14,339 bases of DNA from the NCBI GenBank assembly GCA_035536775.1, contig DATLNM010000039.1:1-14339 (forward strand), written 5' to 3'. The stretch comes from DATLNM01 sp035536775 (GTDB lineage Bacteria > Actinomycetota > CADDZG01 > WHSQ01). Position numbers and translations under genes: made by a program. The notes beneath the pieces are model-generated. The model was not told the DNA's origin and searched no databases. It worked only from the letters and a program-made list of their open reading frames with translations. How positions within the stretch are numbered: position 1 is the first letter of the stretch; each line of letters starts with the position of its first letter. Positions 5,319-13,226 of the stretch are shown here, piece after piece.

Positions 5319-6650
5319 ATGCCGGAAGCCACTATCGAAACCATCGTCAATCTCTGTAAGAGGCGCGGGATCGTCTTTCCGTCGAGCGAGATCTACGGCG
5401 GATTGAGGTCCGCGTGGGACTGGGGACCTCTCGGCGTCGAGCTCAAACGCAACGTCAAAGCCGAGTGGTGGCGCACGATGGTCCACAGTCGGGACGACGT
5501 CGTGGGCCTCGAGAGCTCCATCCTGATGTCGCCCAAGGTATGGGAGGCGTCAGGCCACATCGCGACCTTCACCGACCCACTGGTCGAGTGCACCAACTGC
5601 CACCATCGCTTCCGAGCCGACCACATCGACCTTTCGGGCGCATGCCCCGACTGCGGCACCCGCTCGTCGTGGACCGAGCCGCGCCAGTTCAACCTCATGT
5701 TCAAGACCCACATGGGCCCGGTCGAGGACTCGGCGAGCGTGGCCTACCTCCGGCCCGAGACCGCCCAAGGCATGTTCGTCGACTTCATGACCGTCCAGAC
5801 CACCTCGCGCAAGAAGATCCCCTTCGGGATCGCGCAGCAAGGTAAGTCGTTCCGCAACGAGATCACGCCCGGCAACTTCGTGTTCCGGACGCGCGAGTTC
5901 GAGCAGATGGAGATGGAGTTCTTCTGCAAGCCCGGCACCGACGAGGAGTGGCACGACTACTGGATCCAGGAACGGATGAACTGGTATCTCGAGCTCGGAA
6001 TGCGCAAGGAGAGACTCCGCCTGCGCGACCACGCCAAGGACGAGCTCTCTCATTACGCGAAGCGCACCCTCGACATCGAGTACGAGTTCCCCGGCATGGG
6101 GTGGTCCGAGCTCGAAGGCATCGCGAACCGCACCGACTTCGACCTCAAGGCCCACGCGGAACACTCAGGCGAGGACCTCTCCTACTTCGACCCTGAAACA
6201 GAGGAGCGCTTCGTCCCCTACGTCATCGAGCCCGCGGTCGGGGTCGAGCGCCCGACGCTCGCGTTCCTCATCGACGCATACCGCGAAGAGGAAGCACCCA
6301 CGGCATCGGGCAAGACCGAGAAGCGCACGGTACTCAGGCTCGACAAGCGCCTCGCTCCGGTAAAGGTCGCGGTGCTCCCGCTGTCCAAGCACGCGGACCT
6401 CGCACCCAAGGCCGAGAAGCTCGCCGCGGTCGTGCGCGAGGCGTTCGTCACTGACTTCGACGTTGCCGGCTCGATCGGCAAGCGCTACCGCCGCCAGGAC
6501 GAGATCGGCACGCCATATTGCGTGACGATCGACTTCGACTCGCTCGAGGACGAGCAAGTGACGGTGCGCGAGCGCGACACGATGACCCAGGAACGCCTCC
6601 CGATAGGAGCCCTCGTCGATCACCTCAGAAAGGGGTTCGCACAATCATGA
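5319..6650 (+). CDS. glyS: Glycyl-tRNA synthetase, homodimeric type
   Basis: This 443-aa class II aminoacyl-tRNA synthetase attaches glycine to tRNA-Gly in the cytoplasm. It is the single-chain alpha2 type, not the alpha/beta tetramer. The N-terminus (IVNLCKRRGIVFPSSEIYGG, 9-28) is typical. A zinc-ribbon insertion has C91-x2-C94 and C109-x2-C112. Class II motif 2 is FRNEITPGNFVFRTREFEQM (178-197), and motif 3 lies in EPAVGVERPTLAFL (304-317). The C-terminal ~95 residues form the anticodon-binding domain (APVKVAVLPLSK, IGKRYRRQDEIGTPYCVTID). Length is normal for the bacterial dimeric form. The ATG at 5319 gives the expected start; no ribosome-binding site precedes it, so a leaderless message is likely. 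Its stop overlaps the next gene as ATGA. Confidence 0.97.
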   Translation: MPEATIETIVNLCKRRGIVFPSSEIYGGLRSAWDWGPLGVELKRNVKAEWWRTMVHSRDDVVGLESSILMSPKVWEASGHIATFTDPLVECTNCHHRFRADHIDLSGACPDCGTRSSWTEPRQFNLMFKTHMGPVEDSASVAYLRPETAQGMFVDFMTVQTTSRKKIPFGIAQQGKSFRNEITPGNFVFRTREFEQMEMEFFCKPGTDEEWHDYWIQERMNWYLELGMRKERLRLRDHAKDELSHYAKRTLDIEYEFPGMGWSELEGIANRTDFDLKAHAEHSGEDLSYFDPETEERFVPYVIEPAVGVERPTLAFLIDAYREEEAPTASGKTEKRTVLRLDKRLAPVKVAVLPLSKHADLAPKAEKLAAVVREAFVTDFDVAGSIGKRYRRQDEIGTPYCVTIDFDSLEDEQVTVRERDTMTQERLPIGALVDHLRKGFAQS

Positions 6651-6907
6651 GCAAGCTCACCGGCAAGGTCACAGCACACGGGAACCCCGCGCTCAGCGCG
6701 GTCGTAGAGGTCCACAACTCGACCGGCGACGTCGTCGATCAGGTCCAGGTCGATGACGGCGGCGCGTACAAGTACCACCTCGCCCCGGGCACCTGGACCC
6801 TCAACGTCTGGGACGCGCACGGCCACCGCGGCGGCGGCGAGGTCACCCTTGCGGACGACGACGTCGTCTACGACATCGACCTCCACGAGCCGGAGGGTGG
6901 CCACTAG
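6647..6907 (+). CDS. Small beta-sandwich protein, carboxypeptidase-regulatory/transthyretin-like
   Basis: The 86-aa protein has no signal peptide or membrane segment, so it is probably cytoplasmic. The pattern GKVTAHGNPALSAVVEVHNS, then DDGGAYKYHLAPGTWTLNVW, then a final strand, resembles single carboxypeptidase-regulatory-like (CarboxypepD_reg) seven-strand sandwich domains: an opening G-x-V, a G-x-Y-x-x-x-L-x-P-G-x-Y/W core, and an acidic end. Such domains usually occur in extracellular multidomain proteins, so a free-standing intracellular copy is unusual. It overlaps the glyS stop by four bases (ATGA), follows AAAGGGG at 6628-6634, and ends two bases before ppdK, so it is probably translated as part of one operon. 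Its function is not known to me. It is a real gene by its codon-level fit between two housekeeping genes. The fold assignment is moderate. Confidence 0.8.
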   Translation: MSKLTGKVTAHGNPALSAVVEVHNSTGDVVDQVQVDDGGAYKYHLAPGTWTLNVWDAHGHRGGGEVTLADDDVVYDIDLHEPEGGH

Positions 6908-6909
6908 CG

Positions 6910-9627
6910 GTGCCGGTCAAGAAACGACAGAAGTTCGTCTACGACTTCTCCGAAGGCGACGCGACCCAGAAGAACCTCCTCGGCGGCAAGGGGGCCAACC
7001 TCGCCGAGATGACGAACATCGGCCTGCCGGTTCCACCGGGATTCACGATCACAACCGAGGCATGCAACGCCTACCGCGAAGCCGGCGGCTTCCCGCCGGG
7101 TCTCCTCGACGAGGTTGCCGAGCACCGCACAACGCTAGAGAAGACGATGGGCCGGGCGATCGGCGACTCCAAGGACCCCTTGCTCGTGTCGGTGCGCTCG
7201 GGCGCGCCGTTCTCGATGCCCGGCATGATGGACACGGTCCTGAACGTCGGCCTCAACGATGACAGCGTCGAGGGGCTCATCGCCCAGACCAAGTCGGACC
7301 GCTTCGCGTGGGACTCCTACCGCCGCCTCGTCCAGATGTTCGGCAAGACCGTGATGGGCGTCGACGGCGACCTGTTCGAGGACGCGCTGCACGACGCGAA
7401 GAAGGCCAAGAAGGTCGAGGACGACGTCGATCTTGACAAGAAGGACCTTCAGAAGCTGGTCGTGACGTTCAAGAAGATCGTGAAACGCGAGACCGGCATC
7501 GACTTCCCCCAGGACCCGACCGAGCAGCTCCACCTCGCTATCGAGGCGGTGTTCCGCTCATGGAACAACAAGCGCGCCCAGGACTACCGGCGGCGCAACA
7601 AGATCTCGGACTCGCTCGGCACCGCGGTCAACGTCCAAACGATGGTGTTCGGGAACCGCGGCGAGGACTCGGGGACCGGGGTCGCGTTCACACGCGACCC
7701 CTCGACCGGCGAGAAGAAGCCCTACGGCGACTACCTCGAGAACGCCCAGGGCGAAGACGTCGTCGCCGGCATCCGCATCACGTTGCCGCTGAGCGACATG
7801 GCCGAGGTGCAGCCCAAGGCGTGGAAGGAGCTCCAGAAGCACTTCGCCACCCTCGAACGTCACTACAAGGACATGAACGACATCGAGTTCACCGTCGAGA
7901 ACGGCAAGCTGTGGCTGCTGCAAACCCGAATCGGCAAGCGCACCGGACGCGCCGAGCTGGAGATAGCCGCAGACGTCGTCGAGCAGAAGTGGATCGACGA
8001 GATCACCGCCTTCCGCGACCGCATCACCGCAGGCAAGCTCGACGAGGTATTCAAACCGAGCGTCAAGCCCGCCTCGGGCGTATCGCCCATCGGTAAGGGA
8101 CTCAACGCGTCTCCGGGCGGCGCGGTCGGCCGCGCCGTGTTCACGGCCGACGACGCGAGCGAGTGGGCGGCCGAGGGCAAGGCCGTCATCCTGTGCCGCC
8201 GCGAGACCAACCCCGACGACTACCACGGCATGGTCGCGTCACAAGGCATCCTCACCTCGGCCGGCGGCACGAACTCGCACGCCGCGGTCGTCGCACGCGG
8301 CGAGGGCATCCCCGCGGTCTGCGGGGCCGACTCGCTGCGCATCGACACCAAGAACAAGGTCATGCAGGCCGGATCGACCACGATCGCCGAAGGCGACTGG
8401 ATCACGATCGACGGCACGACGGGTCAGGTCTTCGCGGGCGTGCAAGCGCTCGAGGAGTCCTCACTCGATGCCGCCATGAAGGGCGGCAAGAAGGCGCAGA
8501 AGGAACCGTTGTGGCGCGCGTACCAACGCTTCGACAAGATCGCCGACGAGGTCCGCCGGCTGCGCGTGCGCGCCAACGCCGACACGCCCGATCAGGCCAA
8601 GAACGCCCGCCTGCGCGGCGCCGAGGGCATCGGGCTGTGCCGTACCGAGCACATGTTCATGGGCGAGGAGCGCGTCGCCGAGGTCCGCAAGATGATCTTC
8701 GCGTCGTCACCCGAGGAGGAGGAAGAGGCCTACAGCGCGCTGCTCCCTCTCCAACGCAAGGACTTCGAGGGAATCTTCGCTGCTATGGACGGCCTGCCCG
8801 TCACCGTGCGTCTGCTCGACCCGCCGCTGCACGAGTTCCTTCCGAACCACACGGACCTCGCGGTCGAGGTCGCGCTCGCCGAAGCCGGCGTCACCAAGAT
8901 GGGCAAGAAGCGCCTCGCCGAGCAGAAGGCCGTGCTCGCCAAGGTCAACGACCTCCACGAAGCCAACCCGATGCTCGGCCTCAGAGGAGTGCGTCTCGGC
9001 ATCGTCAAGCCTGGCCTTTACGCGATGCAGGTGCGCGCCATCGTCGAAGCCGCGGTCAAGCTGAAGAAGAAGGGCAAGGACCCGCGCCCCGAGATCATGA
9101 TCCCGCTCGTCTCGACCGCCGAAGAGCTGCGCCAGATGCGCGAAGAGCTCGAGCCGGTCTCGAACGCGATCCTCGAGAAGCACAACGTCGACCTCCACAT
9201 CGAGTTCGGCACGATGATCGAGCTACCCCGCGCGTGCATGGTCGCCGACGAGATCGCGCAGCACGCTGACTTCTTCTCGTTCGGCACCAACGACCTCTCG
9301 CAGACCGCGTTCGGGTTCTCGCGCGACGACATCGGCAAATTCCTGGCGATGTACGAGGAGCGAAAGCTTGTCCCGACCAATCCTTTCGTGACGATCGACG
9401 AGCCGGGCGTGGGCTCGCTCATGCAGATGGCGGTCGAGAAGGGCCGGGAGGCCAACCCAAAGATGCACTTCGGGATCTGCGGCGAGCACGGCGGGGATCC
9501 GGAATCGGTGTGGTTCTGCGACGGACTGGGGCTCGACTACGTGTCGTGCTCGCCTTTCCGTGTCCCGACGGCGCGCTGGGCCGCGGCGCAGGCCGTTCTA
9601 GGAGAAGCGAAGACCTCTTCTAAGTAG
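6910..9627 (+). CDS. ppdK: Pyruvate, phosphate dikinase
   Basis: This 905-aa enzyme interconverts pyruvate + ATP + Pi and PEP + AMP + PPi in the cytoplasm. The N-terminal nucleotide-binding region has LGGKGANLAEM (24-34) and SVRSGAPFSMPGMMDTVLNV (94-113). The central swivelling domain carries the catalytic His457 in GGTNSHAAVVARG. The C-terminal PEP/pyruvate barrel has GAEGIGLCRTEHMF, DPPLHEFLP, LGLRGVRLGI, FGTMIELPRA, FSFGTNDLSQ and Cys857 in GICGEHGGDPESV. Length is at the upper end of the family's usual 870-900. PPDK normally has Thr-Ser-His at the active site; here it is Asn-Ser-His, so the Thr phosphorylated by the PPDK regulatory protein is missing. The GTG at 6910 gives the expected N-terminus and lies two bases after the small gene, with GGAGGG at 6892-6897. 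Confidence 0.96.
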   Translation: MPVKKRQKFVYDFSEGDATQKNLLGGKGANLAEMTNIGLPVPPGFTITTEACNAYREAGGFPPGLLDEVAEHRTTLEKTMGRAIGDSKDPLLVSVRSGAPFSMPGMMDTVLNVGLNDDSVEGLIAQTKSDRFAWDSYRRLVQMFGKTVMGVDGDLFEDALHDAKKAKKVEDDVDLDKKDLQKLVVTFKKIVKRETGIDFPQDPTEQLHLAIEAVFRSWNNKRAQDYRRRNKISDSLGTAVNVQTMVFGNRGEDSGTGVAFTRDPSTGEKKPYGDYLENAQGEDVVAGIRITLPLSDMAEVQPKAWKELQKHFATLERHYKDMNDIEFTVENGKLWLLQTRIGKRTGRAELEIAADVVEQKWIDEITAFRDRITAGKLDEVFKPSVKPASGVSPIGKGLNASPGGAVGRAVFTADDASEWAAEGKAVILCRRETNPDDYHGMVASQGILTSAGGTNSHAAVVARGEGIPAVCGADSLRIDTKNKVMQAGSTTIAEGDWITIDGTTGQVFAGVQALEESSLDAAMKGGKKAQKEPLWRAYQRFDKIADEVRRLRVRANADTPDQAKNARLRGAEGIGLCRTEHMFMGEERVAEVRKMIFASSPEEEEEAYSALLPLQRKDFEGIFAAMDGLPVTVRLLDPPLHEFLPNHTDLAVEVALAEAGVTKMGKKRLAEQKAVLAKVNDLHEANPMLGLRGVRLGIVKPGLYAMQVRAIVEAAVKLKKKGKDPRPEIMIPLVSTAEELRQMREELEPVSNAILEKHNVDLHIEFGTMIELPRACMVADEIAQHADFFSFGTNDLSQTAFGFSRDDIGKFLAMYEERKLVPTNPFVTIDEPGVGSLMQMAVEKGREANPKMHFGICGEHGGDPESVWFCDGLGLDYVSCSPFRVPTARWAAAQAVLGEAKTSSK

Positions 9628-9634
9628 AGAGGTC
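9612..9634 (+). terminator. Weak stem-loop at the ppdK stop
   Basis: GACCTCT (9612-9618) pairs with AGAGGTC (9628-9634) around the ppdK TAG, giving a 7-bp stem with a 9-base loop. No T tract follows, so this is at best a poor intrinsic terminator or an mRNA 3'-end structure. It lies in the only gap between ppdK and the convergent secreted-protein gene. Confidence 0.3.
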
Positions 9635-9648
9635 GAGAGGGAAAAGCG

Positions 9649-10347
9649 TCAGCAGCTCGTCTGCTTCAGTGGATAGCGCACGCTGAAGCTGATCGGCGGG
9701 GGATTCTCACCTTGGGGCCACGACGTCTCGAACCCGGTCGCGAACGCGAGCTTCTTGCTTTGCGACCCGACCCACGTCAGGCGCACGACATCCTGCGCGT
9801 CTGCTTGATCGGCCGCAGGAGCATTCTCCTCCGGTGCATCCACGGGCCGGCGCGACCGGGTGAGCTCGTCGGGAAAGATCGTGACGTCCTTGGAGACGCT
9901 TCCCTCGGAGGGCGAGTTGCCGTCGGCGTCGGCCTCGAGCGTCACGGTCACGTCGCGGGCCTCGGTGATCGTGCCCGCTTCAGGCGCCCGGTGATAGATG
10001 GGCATCGTGTGCGGGACGATGATGTCGGTCTGGGCTTTCTTGGAGCACCAACCCAAGCTTGCATCGACGTTGGATTGCGCCCAGACGATGCCGTAGTCGA
10101 GGGTGAGGTCGTCTTCCTCCGCGGGATCGAAGGCGTAGATGAACAGGCAGATGCGGGCGCGGCCTGCGACCTCGCCCGCCTCGGTCTCCTCTTTGCTCGT
10201 GCGGCAGTCCTTGCCGCTGAGCGTGAGGGGGCCGGACACGGCGGGATCTTCACGCGCGTCGGCCTGGGCGGCGAGAGCGCTCGGCGCGCCCGGACCGACC
10301 ATGACAAGCATGGCAAGGAACAGGGCAAGCAACCGTTTCACTCTCAC
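9649..10347 (-). CDS. Secreted protein of unknown function
   Basis: I do not recognise this 232-aa protein. It starts with a clear Sec signal peptide: basic VRVKR, hydrophobic LLALFLAMLVMVG (6-18), then APSALAAQADA, with likely cleavage after ALA (about residue 26) or AQADA. The mature chain has no further membrane segment, is rich in Asp/Glu and Thr/Ser, and has four Cys (48, 67, 97 and the terminal residue 232), which could form two disulphides. An acidic Ala/Pro-rich stretch (~170-187, APEENAPAADQADAQD) may be a linker. No lipobox is seen. GTG at 10347 is taken as start, but GTG at 10341, five bases after an AGG, gives an equally good signal peptide. It is convergent with ppdK (21 bases apart) and divergent from dgt (20 bases apart). 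Confidence 0.8.
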   Translation of the reverse strand: MRVKRLLALFLAMLVMVGPGAPSALAAQADAREDPAVSGPLTLSGKDCRTSKEETEAGEVAGRARICLFIYAFDPAEEDDLTLDYGIVWAQSNVDASLGWCSKKAQTDIIVPHTMPIYHRAPEAGTITEARDVTVTLEADADGNSPSEGSVSKDVTIFPDELTRSRRPVDAPEENAPAADQADAQDVVRLTWVGSQSKKLAFATGFETSWPQGENPPPISFSVRYPLKQTSC

Positions 10348-10355
10348 CTAAGTGC

Positions 10356-10361
10356 TAACGT
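10356..10361 (+). promoter_or_regulatory. Putative -10 element for dgt
   Basis: TAACGT fits TAnnnT and ends six bases before the dgt GTG, placing the transcription start at or next to the start codon. There is no Shine-Dalgarno in CGGCCG. A leaderless dgt message is the simplest reading. The gap to the divergent secreted-protein start is only 20 bases, so most of any -35 region lies in that gene. Confidence 0.5.
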
Positions 10362-10367
10362 CGGCCG

Positions 10368-11372
10368 GTGCCAGAAAGTTTCCGCCTGAGAGCCGAAGAC
10401 CTCGAGGGCGCCACCCTTTCCCCGCTCGCCCAGTTGTCTTCGGCGACCAAAGGGCGGGCCATGGCCGAGCCCGAGGACGACATCCGGACCTGCTACCAGA
10501 GGGATCGAGACCGGATCATCCATTCCAAGGCGTTCAGGCGCCTGGGGCACAAGACCCAGGTGTTCCTGGCGCCCGAGGGCGACCACTACCGGGTGCGCCT
10601 CACCCACACGCTCGAGGTCACCCAGATCGCCCGCACGATCGCCAGGGCGCTCCAACTGAACGAGGATCTCGCCGAGGCGATCTGCCTCGGGCACGACCTC
10701 GGCCACACGCCGTTCGGGCACCTCGGCGAGGAGGTCGTCGCCCGCTTCCACCCGGGCTTCCGCCACAACATCCAATCGGTCCGGATCGTCGAGGTGATCG
10801 AGGCGCTGAACCTGACCTGGGAGGTTCGTGACGGGATCGCCAACCACACGTGGTCGATGCCCATGCCGGCCACGCTCGAGGGCCAGATCGCCCGCTACGC
10901 CGACCGCATCGCCTACATCAACCACGACATCGATGATGCGATCCGGGCGGGGATCCTCGATCCACAGGATCTCCCGGAGGAGACGACCGAGGTTCTGGGG
11001 ACGAGCCACGGCGCGCGCGTCACCAAGATGGTCTCGGACCTCGTCGGCGCGTCCGAGGGCGTGACCTCGATCCAGATGACCCGCCCGGTGTTCGATGCCA
11101 TGGCCACGACCAGGACGTTCCTGTTCGAGAAGGTCTACCTGGGCCAGATCGCGACGGCGACCAAGGACGCGGTCTCCAACATCGTGGAGACCCTGCTGGA
11201 GCACTACGCGGGTCCCGGCGCGCCCAAGCCCCGCGCCATCGGAGCCCAGCCGACCGAGGACGACCGCATCCGGGCCGTCGACTACGTCGCCGGGATGACC
11301 GACCGGTTCGCCATGCGCGCCTTCGAGGATCTGGTTGGCTCGCCCCTCCCGGGCTTCGGCGTTCTAGACTGA
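10368..11372 (+). CDS. dgt: Deoxyguanosinetriphosphate triphosphohydrolase-like protein (HD domain)
   Basis: The 334-aa HD-superfamily dNTPase would hydrolyse dNTPs to deoxynucleosides and triphosphate, trimming the dNTP pool. The metal-binding residues are visible: H80 in RVRLTHTLEV, H109-D110 in LGHDLGHTPFGH and D187 in YINHDIDDAI. The N-terminal segment RDRDRIIHSKAFRRLGHKTQVF (45-66) and the FRHNIQSVRI region (131-140) are typical of the short actinobacterial-type dGTPase-like proteins, which are smaller than E. coli Dgt (505 aa). The GTG at 10368 is chosen from the N-terminal fit and the promoter-like box just upstream. Substrate range cannot be read from sequence. dnaG follows on the same strand, as in mycobacteria, placing dNTP control beside replication priming. 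Confidence 0.94.
   Translation: MPESFRLRAEDLEGATLSPLAQLSSATKGRAMAEPEDDIRTCYQRDRDRIIHSKAFRRLGHKTQVFLAPEGDHYRVRLTHTLEVTQIARTIARALQLNEDLAEAICLGHDLGHTPFGHLGEEVVARFHPGFRHNIQSVRIVEVIEALNLTWEVRDGIANHTWSMPMPATLEGQIARYADRIAYINHDIDDAIRAGILDPQDLPEETTEVLGTSHGARVTKMVSDLVGASEGVTSIQMTRPVFDAMATTRTFLFEKVYLGQIATATKDAVSNIVETLLEHYAGPGAPKPRAIGAQPTEDDRIRAVDYVAGMTDRFAMRAFEDLVGSPLPGFGVLD
11365..11370 (+). promoter_or_regulatory. Putative -10 element for dnaG
   Basis: TAGACT, a common form of the actinobacterial TAnnnT box, overlaps the last codons of dgt (GTT CTA GAC TGA). Transcription from about 11377 would give dnaG-sigma its own message with a leader of about 50-60 bases. No convincing -35 is seen. Readthrough from dgt is also possible. 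Confidence 0.35.
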
Positions 11373-11435
11373 GACCACTTCCCCAAAGTCGGTGGTGCGC
11401 GCGCGGGCTCGTTGGGACGGGGGATGGTTCGGTCG

Positions 11436-13226
11436 ATGGCGAAGATCAGAGACGAGGACATCGACGTTCTGCGCGAGCGCGCCGACCTCGCCGAGATCAT
11501 CTCCGCCTACACCGAGCTCAAGCGCTCGGGAGGCCACACCGTCAAGGGTCTCTGTCCGTTCCATTCCGAGAAGACGCCCTCGTTCACCGTCGACACCGCG
11601 CGCGGCCTGTGGCACTGCTTCGGCTGCAAGGAGGGCGGCAACGTCTACCAGTTCGTCGAGAAGGTCGAGAACCTGCCCTTCCCCGAAGCCGTCGAGTGGG
11701 TCGCACGCAAAGTTGGGTTCGAGTTGCGATACGAAGAGATGCGTCCCGGAGAGGCTGCGCAGCGTGGCGTCAAGGCGCGCCTCATCGAAGCGAACAATGA
11801 GGCGGCGCGTTTCTTCCACCAACAGCTGATGACGTCACAGGCCGCGGTCGAGGCGCGCAACTACCTCGGACGGCGCGGCTTCGACCGTGAGGTCAGCGAG
11901 CGCTGGCAGCTCGGGTTCGCGCCCGGCGCCAACGCGCTGTGCCGGCACCTTCTGAGCAAGAAGTTCACCCAAGATGAGATCAAGGGTGCCGACCTCGGAC
12001 GTATCAGTGAACGTGACGGCAGCCTCTACGACGTCTTCCGGAACCGCATCACGTTCCCGACCTGGGATCTGCAGGGCGACGTCGTCGGATTCGGGGCGCG
12101 TGCCCTCGGGGATGCGCAGCCGAAGTACCTCAACACGTCCGAGACGCCGGTGTTCTCGAAATCCAGAGTCATGTACGGGTTGAACCGGGCCAAGTCGGCG
12201 ATCGCCCGGGGCGCCGCGGTTGTGGTCGAGGGCTACACGGATGTCATCGCGCTCCATGAGGCGGGGGTCTACGAGGCGGTCGCGACCAACGGCACCGCAC
12301 TGGGCGAGACCCACTTCGAGCAGCTCAAGAGGTTCTCGTCCCGGGCGGTGCTGATGTTCGACGCCGACACCGCCGGCAAGGGCGCAACCGAGCGAGGCTT
12401 CGGGATCCACCAGCGGATCGGCCTCGAGGTGTTGGTTGCGCCACTCGATCCCGGCCGGGACCCCGCCGACGTCGTCGCAGATATGGGTGCCGAGGGCATC
12501 CGCAAGGTCATCGAGGCCGCCGAGCCGCTCATGGAGTTCAAGCTGCGTCAAACGATCGCGGACCTCCCGCTCGATACACCCGAGGCGCGTTCGGGTGCTG
12601 TCCGCCAGGTTCTCGAGATCCTGCGCTCGCAGACCGACCCGATCGCACGCCACCAGTACGTCGACATCGCAGCGCGCCTCATCGGCGTCGACGCGGACAT
12701 GATCCATCGCGCTCTCAGCGAGCAGCGCAATCAGGGTGTTTCGCCCGATCCGGGAGCCGTCGATCGCGACCGCAGGATCCCCGGGCACGTCAAGGTCGAG
12801 CGCGAAGCCCTTCAGCTATTGCTCACCCAAGGGCGCGATGTCGAGTGGGCGAGCGACCTCGTTGAGGAGGACTTCACGTCGTCGGCGCGCCGCGAGCTGT
12901 TCCGCAACGCGCTCGAGATGGCGCGTGCCGAGGGCGACCCGAGCGCCATGGCGCAGCGTCTCTCTCCCGACGCGCTCGCCTTGTTCACGGAGCTCATAGT
13001 GGGACAAAACGAACTCGATCCCGAGGAGCTCGAGAGTAAGTCTCGGGAGGTCCCCGTGAGGCTTAGAGTGTTCAGACTGGAGCGCGATATCAAGAACAGA
13101 CGAGGGACCCTGCAGGAGATAAACCCGCTGGTCGATGGGAAGAGGCATGACGATCTGTTCACGGAATTGGTCGGTCTCGAAGCAGCGCGACGAGACCTCC
13201 TCCGCAAACTTCAGGGGGCTGCATAA
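11436..13226 (+). CDS. dnaG: DNA primase
   Basis: This 596-aa primase makes RNA primers at the replication fork together with the DnaB helicase. The N-terminal CHC2 zinc domain has C40-x2-H43 (LCPFHSEKTPSF) and C61-x2-C64 (WHCFGCKEGGNVYQF). The catalytic core has the conserved PKYLNTSETPVFSKSRVMYG stretch before the TOPRIM domain, with E265 in VVEGYTDVIA and D309-x-D311 in LMFDADTAGKGA. The C-terminal ~170 residues would form the helicase-binding region. Length is normal. The frame extends upstream to TTG 11412 and ATG 11424; I prefer ATG 11436 because MAKIRDEDIDVLRERADL matches the usual primase N-terminus, but 11424 would add only four residues and cannot be excluded. The stop TAA is followed immediately by the sigma factor GTG. 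Confidence 0.96.
   Translation: MAKIRDEDIDVLRERADLAEIISAYTELKRSGGHTVKGLCPFHSEKTPSFTVDTARGLWHCFGCKEGGNVYQFVEKVENLPFPEAVEWVARKVGFELRYEEMRPGEAAQRGVKARLIEANNEAARFFHQQLMTSQAAVEARNYLGRRGFDREVSERWQLGFAPGANALCRHLLSKKFTQDEIKGADLGRISERDGSLYDVFRNRITFPTWDLQGDVVGFGARALGDAQPKYLNTSETPVFSKSRVMYGLNRAKSAIARGAAVVVEGYTDVIALHEAGVYEAVATNGTALGETHFEQLKRFSSRAVLMFDADTAGKGATERGFGIHQRIGLEVLVAPLDPGRDPADVVADMGAEGIRKVIEAAEPLMEFKLRQTIADLPLDTPEARSGAVRQVLEILRSQTDPIARHQYVDIAARLIGVDADMIHRALSEQRNQGVSPDPGAVDRDRRIPGHVKVEREALQLLLTQGRDVEWASDLVEEDFTSSARRELFRNALEMARAEGDPSAMAQRLSPDALALFTELIVGQNELDPEELESKSREVPVRLRVFRLERDIKNRRGTLQEINPLVDGKRHDDLFTELVGLEAARRDLLRKLQGAA

Noticed and set aside
11412..11435. Upstream TTG or ATG starts for dnaG
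   Set aside because: The extra residues do not match the usual primase N-terminus. ATG 11424 remains possible but is directly preceded by its G-run, leaving poor spacing.
11835..12788. 317-codon minus-strand open frame opposite dnaG
   Set aside because: It lies entirely antisense to the primase TOPRIM core, and its low-complexity acidic/basic composition marks it as a shadow.
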